Origin: Pieris napi
Lineage: Eukaryota; Arthropoda; Insecta; Lepidoptera; Pieridae
Assembly (NCBI RefSeq): GCF_905475465.1
Contig: NC_062259.1
Location: 12,100,501 to 12,164,500, forward strand
Length of the DNA: 64,000 nucleotides
Direction of reading: 5' to 3'
The position numbers were made by a program, and so were the translations under genes. Below the pieces are notes generated by a model that saw only the letters and a list, made by a program, of their open reading frames with translations, searched no databases and was not told the origin of the DNA. This document shows, piece after piece, positions 12,490 through 24,760 of this stretch; position 1 is the first letter of the stretch; each line of letters starts with the position of its first letter.

Positions 12490-12785
12490 ATAAAATAAAT
12501 CAATGGCGCTACAACCTTTTTAGGTCCGGGCCTCAGATTTCCGTATCTGTTTCATTATCATTTGGTAATTTAACAGGCAAGTAGGTGATCAGCCTTCTGT
12601 GCCTGACGCACGCCGTTGACTTTTTGGGTCTAAGGCAAGCCGGTTTCCTCACGATGTTTTCCTACACCGTTCAAGCGAATGTTAAATGCGCACCTAGAAA
12701 GAAATTCCATTGGTGCACAGCCGGGGATCGAACCTACGACCTCGGGGATTAGAGTCGCACGCTGAAGCCACTGCCAACACTGCTC
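12490..12785 (-). repeat. tRNA-derived SINE, family 2, near full length
   Basis: The minus-strand head is GCAGTGTTGGCAGTGGCTTCAG with B box GGTTCGATCCCC. The body has GGAAAACATCGTGAGGAAACC and the tail GTTGTAGCGCCATTGATTTATTTTA. It serves as a reference copy for this family in the window. Confidence 0.85.
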
Positions 12786-13319
12786 TTTAACATCTTATGT
12801 TCGTTTAAATGCATGCAAGTATTTAAGCAAAATGTTTCATTTACTCGTCGGAAACGGCTGTTGCCGCCGTGTTGCGTTTTCTTTAATATTTTTATAAATC
12901 GATATGATTTGAAGGCGTCGTAAATTATTTTTTATACAAAAACGATAAGTGTGCCGCATCCCAATATTTTTTTTTTTTTGGTTTCCTACCCTACTACCAA
13001 GCCACATTTTTTTATAGATACCGGTACCGTAAAAATTTATATGATACGCTTGCCGGGTCAGCTAGTAATATCAAGCTAATCAAAACATAAAGTGAATAAA
13101 TAAATGGAAAAATGGATGGAGACCGATGAAGCTCCGAATAAAACGTCTGAAAAGAAAGTCTTCTATAAATAGGTATATAATAAATAAGTATTTGGGTACA
13201 CATCTTGGGTTGCAAAGCCAGACGAGTGTGGGAAGTAACACCGCAATAAATGTATGTAACCGCGTGTGGGTGGTGATCTAGACACAGATCTATAAAATCA
13301 TAAAAAACAGAAGTCATAA

Positions 13320-13435
13320 AAAGGCCGGCAACGCACTTGCGAGTATGGAGATGTCAGTGACCATTGGCGGTGTCACTTAATATCAGGTGAGCCTGCTGCC
13401 CGTTTGCCCACTGTTCTATAAAATAAAAAGCAAAC
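13320..13435 (+). repeat. Repeat C copy (non-LTR 3' end type)
   Basis: Contains GGCCGGCAACGCACTTGCGAG, then ATCAGGTGAGCCTGCTGCCCG and TTTGCCCACTGTTCTATAAAA. This is the clearest plus-strand copy of the family also seen at 7580, 14849, 25815 and 28085. Confidence 0.7.
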
Positions 13436-13849
13436 ATTGAAATACAAAACTAAGTTAGCTCTAGAAAATATGACCAAATTCCCATTCTCAGTTCCTTAAG
13501 GAGAGGATATAATGACAATCGTATCCAATCGGTACCTATTGCTATATTACCTTCGATTTTAACATAGAGACTTATTCCTATAAAAATGTAGCGAACTCTT
13601 TATATTGAATACGAAATTAAACTTAAAAACGGAAAGTAAAGATAAATACATTCCATTTCACTATAAACCCGTGGTCGTTTCTAAGTCTGATTTACAATTT
13701 TATGTATTATTTCCTTTTGTTCCTGAACTTATATTTTTTTGGAAATTGAACCTTCAACTTGAAGTTTTTTAAGTTGTATCGTGTAGTGTCGGACTCACCT
13801 TACCAAGCCTCTCCTATGTCACAAATGCTTGATTACTCAGATTTTGTTT

Positions 13850-14015
13850 TAAAATATAAATATTTGTTTCCTTCTACCTGCCTCTTTGCCTTGTTTGCCT
13901 TATTATTGAGCTCGTATTTTTTGGTATTACGCAAAACGTGTCCAAAATACTCAAGTTTCCTTTTCTTAACCGTCATAAGCACTTCTTTGGTCTTCTGCAA
14001 TTTTACAAGGTTTCG
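13850..14015 (-). mobile_element. LINE reverse-transcriptase C-terminal fragment
   Basis: The minus strand reads LQKTKEVLMTVKKRKLEYFG followed by HVLRNTKKYEL, matching the KRKLxYFGHxxR motif near the C-terminus of endonuclease/reverse transcriptases. The downstream part is degenerate. The antisense 88-codon open frame here is a shadow of it. Confidence 0.75.
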
Positions 14016-14147
14016 GGAGTATTAAACCCTCAAAAGAATTCACTTTTTTAGTCTTATAATCGATGTATATTAAACATTACTAGGTTTTATTTATTTTCAT
14101 AAGGAACTATTTACATCCTACACAGTACAGTACTACAGTATTGACAA

Positions 14148-14335
14148 TATTGTTAACCTACATAGTAATAATAATTAAAAAATGATAAATAGAAAACTAA
14201 AACAAATTTTAAAAGTTTGGTGTCAGTGTACCTTTAATGCAGTATTTCTTCGGTGTAATGCGTTACGTATTCGTTGAGCGAGGAAAGCACCAGCTCTGGG
14301 GTGACCGGTAATATCAGGCGCCAACTTAAATTTTA
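14148..14335 (+). repeat. Repeat B copy
   Basis: TATTGTTAACCTACATAGTA... to ...CTCTGGGGTGACCGGTAATA and CAGGCGCCAACTTAAATTTT. The same blocks in the same order occur at 51805-51950, and the end in reverse at 6683-6760. Class not identified. Confidence 0.7.
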
Positions 14336-14848
14336 AATTAGCCTAAACCTAAGACCCACTCTATGTAAAGTATTTAAACCTAAGCCTAAGCCAAAATCTC
14401 AATTATTTTCCCCCTACTGCACAAAAATATTATTGTTTTAATGTTAAGTTGTATTTTTAAATAACTTTCTGATATGAATAATCCCGCATAGTCGTGTTTT
14501 CCGACGCGTGAAATCCTAAATGAGTGCTCCGTCAACATTACAATGGAATAACAAAAACTTTCTTCGGCTCCGTAGCTTCTTAATTACCTTTGATTGATAT
14601 TGTAGTGAGGGTCTTTATTATGTTTTTAAGTATTTCCGCTGTTATACTCAGCCAAGGATGTCGACTGAGAACTCTTTATTTTTTCTGTTCGCCTAGTAGC
14701 GTGCGATACTCAAAAGTGAGGTCGCTCCTGCTATAAAACGACTTTTTTTTAAACCTGATGACAAAACACAAGCAGGTGACGTGCACATAATAAAAATATA
14801 TAATATAGGACCTATTTGGTCTTGTTTGGGTTGTAATTGCGTATTCTT

Positions 14849-14985
14849 AAAAACCGGCAACGCACTTGCCGTCTAGCAGTGTGAGTGTCCATGGGCGGCG
14901 CACTTTACATCAAGCAGGGACAGGGAGGGCAAGCACGGGCAGGAGGCCCACTCCTGCCCGATTGCCCTCCGTATAAAAAAAAATA
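14849..14985 (+). repeat. Repeat C copy with an internal GGGCAGG duplication
   Basis: AACCGGCAACGCACTTGCC... GTGTCCATGGGCGGCG... CACTCCTGCCCGATTGCCCTC, ending in an A-rich run. GGGCAAGCACGGGCAGGAGG is an extra segment relative to the copy at 13320. Confidence 0.65.
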
Positions 14986-14989
14986 TAAT

Positions 14990-16030
14990 TATTTTCTGCT
15001 TCACTACAAATTCGTTTTGAGGTTCACCTTAAATATGTGTATAATATATTAGATATTAATTAGCAAATATATTTAGCATAATCATTTTTCAAGGCAAGAT
15101 ATTATACACATAGTAAGTACGGCGGTACTGTGGAAAAATATGTAATTTTTATCCATTTGTATGTATACATAAACAGAATACACCCACGCACCTTAAATGA
15201 CAGGTGCCCAAACACATATGTAATTAGTAACCAACAAAGATAATATCAGAAATAACGGATTAGCGACGGTCAAGCCGAGCCAGCCATTAGGGCTCCAAAG
15301 GGCCCATTTACAGTTATCATGACATTCCTTTCTTGTATAATAAAACAAATAACCGAATAGCCAATAGATGGAGCTACTCTACGTCTACTTTACATAGAAA
15401 AACGATTAGAATTTCATCGTCTGAGATAAATGTTAATTGCTATTAAGATGTGGTTAGCCGCTGCGTGGCCGACAAATTTATTTAAATTGCCCGCAGGCTG
15501 TATAGTTGTTATTTTATTGGTATTATAGTTGATATTAAAGGTTTAGTGGCTGGGCTATGTCATGTTTAGATTTACAACAATGAGATTTGGTGGTCTAAAG
15601 TATTCAACTTATCTAATCAGAAGTCAGACATAGCGATCATAAGCGCTAAGCTAGGATGTACTTTAGTTTTTAGTGTTACGAGATGTTACGCTTTTATTGA
15701 AACGCTCGTTTTTAAACATTTTATAAACAAATAATTCTCAAACACGATTTTAATACACAGGTTTCAGTTACACTCACACACAAATGCATACCCACACCCT
15801 ACACGCATTCTCTCTCTCATATTATTGTTAAGTTAGCTGTAAGGTTTTTCTAAATACGTAAATTACTCCCATACCACAGAAGAGAAGAGAAATGTATTAA
15901 ACAGCGTTAAAAGTATTTAACAACCAGGGAAGCTGACTAGCTTCCCATTCAAGTATTTCTAAAGCATTCGATGTATCTTGACTGCGAATTATGTTTAGAT
16001 TTAACAAAACAATATATAGCACACAACAAA
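14990..16030. other. Intergenic, nothing recognised
   Basis: AT-rich spacer with no long open frame and no repeat shared with the rest of the window. The proximal end (about 16030) holds the likely polyadenylation region of the 95-aa gene. Confidence 0.5.
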
Positions 16031-16055
16031 ACATTTATTTAATAAATATATATGT

Positions 16056-17099
16056 TTATTCGTCATCGAAATTGAATCTCCTCCCACCATCGAATCGGAA
16101 TCCGTAAGCGGCTGCGTTTTTAACATCAACCAATGCAGGGTTACGGTGTTTGTAGAAGCTACCATGACCATGCGCAGGTCGCGATGACCCGTTCGGCACG
16201 CCGTGCGCTACTCTTGGGTAGAAAGCCTCGAATTGCCCATTCGAAGGCAGCACTGTCTTTAATACCTCATCCTCAGGATCGTAGGGTGCGCATACGCATT
16301 GCGATATCACAGCGAAAACACACAACACACTCAGCACCTGCAAATAATGTATACGAACCTTCCAAAGAGCTCTAATATAGTTCTTATATCATACCTAAAC
16401 ATTGACCTGGGAAACTTTGTAGTCTCTTCTTAAATTTTCAGTGAGTGGACTAGTTATTCTCGCACTATTCAGGAGTTAGTTTCAGTCAATCACTACTCGG
16501 TTCGGAAATTCTTTAAGGAATTTATATTGTATTGATTTTTAAGGAGAAAAGAAAAATATACGTTGTTTGTTTACGCGTGTTACAAAAAAAATCGCGGTTA
16601 AATAACGTGAACATCTCTTGCTACGACTTCAAACGAACTTCGACTCCAGTATGTGAAATAAAATGAACTAGCGGACCCGACAGACGTGACCCTGCATGAT
16701 ATTTCAAGCGATTAGGATATTAAACAAAGTATGAAAGTACTGACTGTAGCGCCATCTGCCGGGCTGATTTGTGAATCTAAATCATCCAGGGCGGCACACA
16801 AACGCATACAAAAATTCATTCTAATCAGTCCAGCCGGTAAAGAGGAGTTCAGTGACACACGTACAGTAGAATTATATACATGAAGATGTAACAACACGTA
16901 GAAATAACCTATTTATAAACGCAAAATTACGTCACCGCCATATTTATACATTTCAAGTTTATATCCTCTTCTCGCTCTCTGAGAGTTCTCGAAAACTGGC
17001 AGTATATACTTTTACGTTAAGTGTACATTGATTTTTGATATTTAACTTTATATAAAATACATTCTTCATATCAATAAAAAGAGTATGACGTACCTTCAT
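16056..17099 (-). CDS. Small secreted protein or peptide precursor, 2 exons, 95 aa
   Basis: Exon 1 is only ATGAAG (17099-17094), followed by GTACGT. Exon 2 (16337-16056) follows TTATTTGCAG. Joining in phase 0 gives MKVLSVLCVFAVISQCVCA, a clear signal peptide, then a 76-residue mature chain. The mature part is acidic at its start (YDPEDEVLK) and Gly/His/Pro-rich in the middle (PAHGHGSFYKHRNPA). It ends NAAAYGFRFDGGRRFNFDDE. A Gly-Arg-Arg in that end could be a dibasic/amidation cleavage site. There is no Cys in the mature chain, so it is not a disulfide-type defence peptide. AATAAA overlaps the stop codon, with a second AATAAA at about 16034. I do not recognise the family. A TTG-initiated reading of exon 2 alone is an artefact of ignoring the splice site. 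Confidence 0.85.
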
Positions 17100-17293
17100 G
17101 ATGTAGACACCGATTAAGTAATGTTAGTCACCTTGGACGACGCGGTCGCTACAAGCGAAGGCTCGCCAATACTTTCCCTTACTCGAGTGGCCACTTATTA
17201 AGTCATCGCAGTGGGGAATTTATTATTCGCTATAGAACATAGACTACACTGGCTTAAAATGCCATAGAAAAACATCATATTTCGTTTTTAAAA

Positions 17294-17482
17294 CGTGTAC
17301 GAAGTATGCGTCGAACGAGTTATCTTGCATTACCTAAAGTACGTACGAACTACGGCAAAAAAATGTTTACCTACGAAGGCGCACAGCTGTATAATAAACT
17401 ACCCTTAGATATAAAAAATATTACTTCTATCAATTCATTCAAATCGAAGCTAAGTGAATATGTTAAACAAAAGTACTTTTAA
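17294..17482 (+). mobile_element. LINE ORF2 C-terminus (fragment)
   Basis: 63 codons to a stop: LPKVRTNYGKKMFTYEGAQL, YNKLPLDIKN, then SFKSKLSEYV. The pattern P-x-R-x-x-Y-G-x-x-x-x-x-Y-x-G-A-x-x-[WY]-N-x-L-P...F-K-x-x-L is the C-terminal tail of many insect LINE reverse transcriptases. It lies just upstream of the 95-aa gene on the opposite strand. Confidence 0.8.
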
Positions 17483-20170
17483 ATTCATTTCTTATAATTA
17501 CTTTTAAATATTTCTTTGTTTACTTTTATTTTTAAATTTATTGCATGTACGGCTATATTTTATTGTGATTATTTTAAGAACGACTACAATGTTATGTTAA
17601 TCTAGAGTATTATTCTCATGTAAGTGACAATTTTTGTCTTTTTTGAGATATAAAGTCTTTAAACCTAAATTGTAGTTAACTTTACGATTTCAGATGGAAT
17701 CGTAACTTTGGTTTGAATTTCGTAATTCGTTTATATGATGTTACATCAAAAGTTAAAATCTACTTATAGCAAAGTGACAGTCTATAGTAATATTAATAAT
17801 ATTGTGCTGCTATTTAATCATTATTATTTATCAAAATCCATTATATCCAACATAAATGTCACAATATGTCAAAATATATCGTCAAACCATTTTATTATTA
17901 GTGTCCCGAAGTTTCATTTGTCCATCACATTGTTTTAAAAAGCTTGCTACCTCTGAAAACATGGAGATGAAGAGAGGATGAGGCAGAGTAGAGCAACAAC
18001 TTGATTTTGAGAGAAGTACATCGATCTTGCATAAACAAACGTCGGCATCATTATCGCTATTAATATACATTGACTCCTAAAATAACTAAAAAATATTTGA
18101 CTAGGGTAGACCGTAGAAATCTATTATCTATTTAAGAATACAAATCTGCTGCTGCAATATAAAACCAGTGGTTTTCAGTTTTTATTGAGATATACTCTGA
18201 CTATCCTAGAGGTCTTAGGACCTTAGTAAGTCAATGTAAAAAGGTCAATTAAAATATTCTTCCACTTAAATTTCAAAGTGCTACTGTACAAATTTTACAT
18301 TTATAAGCGCCTACCATTAATTTTATAGCAAACTGTTTAATTTTAAGCTTAGAATTCTCATTAATTGTATTACATTAAACATTATTTTACAACGTTTAAA
18401 TCGATGCCATTTCAGTTTTAGTTATGACTTCTGTTCGTTTTGAAGAGCGTGGCTATTCGTGTCTTTAAAAGGAGAGAATGAGACTGATTGGGAGATTAGG
18501 GGCTTTAGACAAAATCTCACGAAATTGCTCATATTAGCTCACGCTTTATCACGTGACAATTTTCATACAAATTCATTTGGCGTTAGTGACTGTGATTATG
18601 TCTCAAACCCCAGAACGTTGAGGTGTGTACACAACAGTGAGGGTATTGACAACCTACAACTGAGGTCTGAGATGCATCGCTTATTCTCACCATGACATGC
18701 AATAAACTAGCCCCTTTATGTTTCCACATGATATTCATTTTGTATGAAACACATTTCAATTGTCTGTATGAAAGTACCATAACCTGGCGACTGAACCAAA
18801 ATTTTACCGTTTCGCCATGAAACTATGACAAAAGAAGCGATTCTAAAAATGTTACCTTAATTATGTTCATGGTACGAAATTATTGAATTTGGGAAATCAG
18901 CATCTTGACTGGATTTTATAAGCAGGCTCATGGTAGGACCCCATTTCAATAAAATAGACCTTTATTGTAGAATCCATGTATGTTTCGTCTTCTTGTCACA
19001 AGTGATAGGGACAAAACATTTCATACCTGCTGCCTTCTACGCAGGCATTTCACTAATATATTAATGAAATAGTGATCCGATATTGATAATTCTACCTTTA
19101 GAAGAAGGCTAATTAATTTAAGGAGCGACAGGTAACTTGTAAATAAAACAACATTACATTTTCTCAGATTTAATAGGTTTCGAAAATCTTAATTAGATTA
19201 GAAAATATATAGATGTGTCTAATGAAACATATAATCAAAATTTGTGGGTGCGTTGCACAACCGCATTCCTCTCGATAACAAACCGTTAGTTAAATATTGG
19301 TATGGGATTTAACCTATCGATAACATTACCCGAACATACTACGATTTTACATTTCTATCATTTAAAAGCTTCGAAACCATATTCAATAAAAAATGCCTAC
19401 AAATTAATTTCTATATCCCCTCTTATAAATCATCTTATTAATTAAAGCGCATATTATAAGTAGAAACAAGTGAGAGATATTTATAAGGGTGTAAATATGA
19501 GATGCTAAGTCAAATACCTAAGCAACAATGACCACCTACTTCTAATTAAAACAATGAACTGCGGACTGGTGTCAAAAGAGCAGTTCCGAAAATAGTTGGT
19601 AAGTAATCCTCACGGATTATTATTTGTACTTTTTGTAAAACACGCAATGCGTTTTTTTACATTTCTTAAAAAAGTACTTGTTATTTTTTCTTCAGCGTTC
19701 AAGTATTACGTAACGAATTTTTTGTCCTTTCGTAAAACGTTACGATGCGGGGCAGGGATTCAATTACGCGTTATTGTTATTATTATTTTCGACTTTACAG
19801 TACTTTACAGCACATAATGGTAACTTTTAGCTGTAAAGAGTCACTGGGTGGTCACGAAACGTTTTAATATTGGGTACGGAAAAACGTTACGGCGCGTTAC
19901 ATGGGGGTGGGGGTCAATAATTTCCAAAAACTGCGTGACGTATACTTGAACGCTCCCATATACATTCTCACAAAAAAATATTTATAAATAAAAAAATTCC
20001 AAAGTAAAAGGACAGCTTGTCATTCGTATAATTCGGTGCAGGAGACCTGCTCCCATCAATCATTACGTTTATAGCCCAATTTCGCGTTTCGTAAAAATAT
20101 AAAATAATACACTTTGAATATTAAAATAGATATGAAAAATTTATAAAAGAGAACAATTCTTTAAAAACAA
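17483..20170. other. Intergenic, no supported gene
   Basis: AT-rich, with scattered short open frames (for example 18459-18695 and 19596-19817) that lack splice context or family resemblance. The block at 18430-18780 is slightly GC-richer and could be an old repeat, but it has no second copy in the window. Confidence 0.45.
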
Positions 20171-20175
20171 TATGA

Positions 20176-23100
20176 ATTATTAAAATATATATTTTTATTA
20201 AAATAATATGATGATGAAACATTAAGTAACATCAACAAATACATAAAATTATAAAAATCTTTACAAAATATAATAGGTATCAATAAACTTTAACATTGAT
20301 AACCCGCAATTCAGTTATACCATAAACTATGGCCGAAGCCACGAAGGAATGACGTTATTCACATATTTAATTTACACTTATTTTTTATACTTATTCTACA
20401 TATTGTAAAGGCGACAGAGTTTGGTCAGAAGGCATTAGTTAGGGTTTCTTATCTACATTTGTGACTTAATATCGCTGAAAGTTTATAAAGTCGCTGTGTA
20501 CAGGGCGCGTAACATTTGTATACTACTGCCGTACTCATGAATCTCGTATTTAATTATCTATTACAACGTTATCTATACATCGACTGTATATTTTGCTGGC
20601 AGTTGTTATTCGAAGTACAATGGTCAATCAGGACTTAGTATCCTAGTCCGTGTCCAAAACATTTTTGACTGTCAAACTAAGCACTGTCTCCACTCTAATG
20701 GTGAAGGAAAATATATAGCTAACAATAAACCTCAACCGTTGCTAAATGAGGTAATTTTTATGAAGCACAAGACTGGAAGGGAAGACAAGCGACATTTTTA
20801 TGTAAATCACAAATGCTTTCGCGTAAATTGTCTAAAAACTCGAATACAACATAAAATAGCCATGTCATTCTCGGCCTAAACGAACACTTATATTCAATTC
20901 CTTATAGAATATATTAACATTTTTAAGACGAAAAATTTGTATACAAATCCTAAATTTCAAAACCGTTAAGCGATACTTTACACTAAACATCAACGGGTCG
21001 AAAGCGTAATTTATTCACTTTATTGCCAATTAAAAACTAACCATTAATAAAATATTTATTGCAACGAAGTTTAATATAATAGGAGAAAGTGCGCCCGACA
21101 CGTAGATTACAGATTAACAGTTTCTATAGTAAAATCTAGAACTGCTCCCGTCTAATGAAATCGCTCAGTCAAATTGGCCTAAATTGTAAAAACATAATGT
21201 ATGTGTACCACCTATTATATATTCTCGTGTATACGTTCTGTTTCGTGGAATCAAGCTATTGTTCGCCTTATGCGGAAGTATTATAACCTATAGGTACAAG
21301 TTTTAGTAGCATTTAAATAATTATATTAATGAATGATTAAATATAATATAGTTGTTTGGTGTTTTCTTAAACCTGAGCTGTCTGTCCTTTATAGCATCAC
21401 AGGCACAGGTAGTAATTGATAAAATTATATTCAATTATCCGAAAAACATGGTTTTATCAAATCTAAGTCACTATAACCATCTACCGTTAACCTATTTATA
21501 TTATTAAATAATACTTTATCACCATTAAAAATATAGAAAAATGACCCAAAAATATCTTTATTAAAACGTATAACTAACACATGTTTTAAACTTAAAGGAA
21601 CTTGCGGTATGAAAGTTCAAGAACGCTTCTTAATGTTTCGCATTTACAATATCAATATGAAATTATCGAGATGTCAAGAGTACAAGTCATAGACAAAACA
21701 CTCAAATAAGGTTAGTTGCCAAAAAAAAAAACATTGTTGATAGCCTCGTCTTGGCGTGCTTGTATAGAAAATAAACCTTTTCAAATTGATATGAGACTCA
21801 TTCAGATATACGCTTCTATACTATGATGCATTACAATATTAATCTTTCGCATTTCTAGATAATTTATTTATATTCGGAACTTTAACTGTTATACAAAATT
21901 TCAAAAAACTTTTAGAATTCAAAATATATATTATTTTTTAGTTGGTAATTTTAATATAATGCGTTAGAAACTTATCAACGTTTTCTATTTAAGTACCTAC
22001 ATAATGTGTTAATCTGTATAAAAAGAGTATTAGATATAAACATCAACAATTTTCTTTACCTGTTATTGCTTTTAACGCAACGGATGTAAGTTTTATTAAA
22101 CAAGTGTCAAGACGAGATTAACAATCAAAAGACGTTACATTAAGCATCTTAAATTCCAATAGGATACTATTATTTTCTATAATATTTATTTGATATATTG
22201 TTTATTGGTGTTTTAGTTATTTATTTGTTGGTTTCAAACTTTTGTTAACAAAAGCTTCTTAATCTATGATAAATTGTGAAACCTTTGAAAGGCACGGGTT
22301 CCCTAGACAACGGAATACATTACTACTAAAGTGTAATGTAGGCACACGGTAATATAAGACTTCATATAAAGATTAAACAAACACAATAATAAGCAAAATT
22401 ACAACGCGCGACACTTTTCAATGGAAGTTCTTTCAACGTTTTAAAATTGAATTGAAACAACTTCGAAAAGGGTACCGTTGTACTAAACTTTATATTTTTT
22501 TTAATTAATACATGATTTGTAATATTTTGAAATTTAATGTTATTAAAAAAACTATGAGATCGTATTTGTTCTACTTTAAATGTTAATGAAATATGCTTTC
22601 ACATTTTGTGTGCGACATTTAAAGCCATATAAAAATACCGAAATTCAAATTCACTACAAAAAGATTGTATATCTAATAAGCTTTTGTCATTATTACTTTA
22701 AATTAATTTTGTTTATAAATAATACAAGACAACGAATCATACAGAATGTAAAATAAGACGAGGCGACGGTTCGTTTCACTTTGATTGGTCAAGTTCTTTA
22801 CTCCAATCATCACGGTCAGTAACCGTTTACAGTCCATGGTCCTTCGGTCCGGAGTAATGCTGACCGGGTCCCTATCGAATCAATGAGAGATACGCAGATC
22901 TATATTCGTACTGTGCTTTGTCATCCGCACATTTATAAACGGAACACACGCACTGTCCCGTCCACATCCTCAATCGAGTGGGCTGCGCGAGGCACATTCT
23001 CCCTCCTGCGCTGTGAACACAAGTACGTTTGTCGCCGTTCATCGTTATCATCCAGTCCTCGTCTCGTTTACTCGTTACTCGCGATGCCAGTCACGTGTGT

Positions 23101-24760
23101 ATCTACTGTACGCGGCATAGATAGCCTTCGTGGCCACGAATTCCTGCAGCAAACCGGTCCCGGCTCACCCAACACAACGTGGTCCAACCAAGAGGTGCAT
23201 CTCTATTCTCTCCCGATCGTACAGCCACACTCTCACAGGATGTGATCCCTGTACTCGGAGTTTGATTCGAGTCAAGACAGCGGAAATGAACGCGGAGCAA
23301 ATCGCATATGCAGGTGCGTTAAACGCTATTCTCATGTGCAGCAATAGATTCTATGCGGAATCGGTCCTATTCCAATCCATGCTCAAGTTGAATCCGTACC
23401 CTGTTCGGTGTTACGAAACTCTCAATTGCCGTGGCACATTCCTATGCCTTCCTGCCTCTTCCTCTACACTACTCCTCGCGACTGAACCACCCACTGCATT
23501 AGGCTCGACACCGACTACTGGTTTCCCCCAAATAATTTCCAGCACACACTCTTATTACTCCAAATGTTGCGCTATCTCATCACAGTCCAATCATGGACTA
23601 TCAAATGAAATGGAATGTCTTTTGTTTTATATTCTAACATTCATTACCTTAATTAGAGTATTTCAAAGTCAGTTCAACATTTTAGCCATGGAGGCTTTTA
23701 TAAAATTTCCTATATGTATTGCTTTTTTATCTGGTTTACGTCATGTTCAAGTAGTTACCTCACGAGAACTTTAGTTTATTTAAAATTATTAATAGGCCAC
23801 TAATCTGGTTATCGCGTTAAATAGTATTGCTTATACACTGATATACCTATTGTAGTATAACCCAATAAGTTAATAAAATAGCCCTTAAAAATCATACTTA
23901 AAATATGTACTATGAAGTAATCTACAGCTTTATTATATAATATATACATTTAATCTTAATAGTAACATTACATTTTGACATAAAGCAAAGCATATGTCAA
24001 TTCTTAAAATTTCAGAAATAACTTTATGACCAAAATGAATGTTCCAAATTTAAATTTCATTAAAATTTGAATACTAAGCTTCGGAAAGAAGATATCATTC
24101 ATAAACGTACTATAAGCTGTATTATTAAGCAACTGTATTTGAATGCGTGTCATAGTGACAATTGTCGCTAAATATGTATTATCTCTGTATATATGTTTAA
24201 TAAAACCTTAATCAGTCTTGTAACCGATTTGACTAAAACACCGTGTTGATAAAAACATTGACAAAACGAACTGTATTTGAGTCTGCACTGTGTTAAAGTG
24301 TATTGTCCCTTTCATTTACTTCGAAAAACAAAAGAATGACAAAGACAAAACATATGAAGGCTTGTAATACATTTATGAATACGGTTACGCATATTTTCTA
24401 CTATTTCACTGTTGATGACTATTTAGGCCTCACCATTCAAAGGACATATTCACAGACAAATACAATTCTAACAAACGCATCGTTTTCTTTAAGTAACAAG
24501 TACAAGTACTTTCAATCAAGCTCTTTTGTATGTCAAAATATTTATAAATGTAGAAAACAAAAAATAAGTCATGTTTGTTAATAACTGTGTATATTATGTC
24601 TACTTATATGAGTCTGTGCTTATGTGTCTATGAATCCGGCACTGTTATGCTAAAGGCCGCTTAGGGTGACAGGAGTCGAGACTACGCACTTGTCAGATGC
24701 CAAAATCCAAACGGTTCTGACATATGTCAGTACGCTGTCCCGTTTCTGTACCCATAGACG
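20176..24760 (-). other. Repeat-free stretch, candidate long 3' UTR of the palmitoyltransferase
   Basis: From the ZDHHC stop codon (24761) to a minus-strand AATAAA at about 20194-20199, none of the repeat families that fill the rest of the window is present. A nearer AATAAA lies at 23932-23937. A GC-richer core at about 22740-23600 holds open frames on both strands (plus 23130-23774, 214 codons) of no recognisable family. A minus-strand frame ends DVDGTVRVFRL-stop near 22929 and follows a TTCACAG acceptor-like site. I infer a UTR, with an unassigned terminal exon as the alternative. Confidence 0.35.

Noticed and set aside
16133..16375. 80-codon plus-strand frame over the 95-aa gene
   Set aside because: Antisense shadow of the spliced secreted-protein exon.
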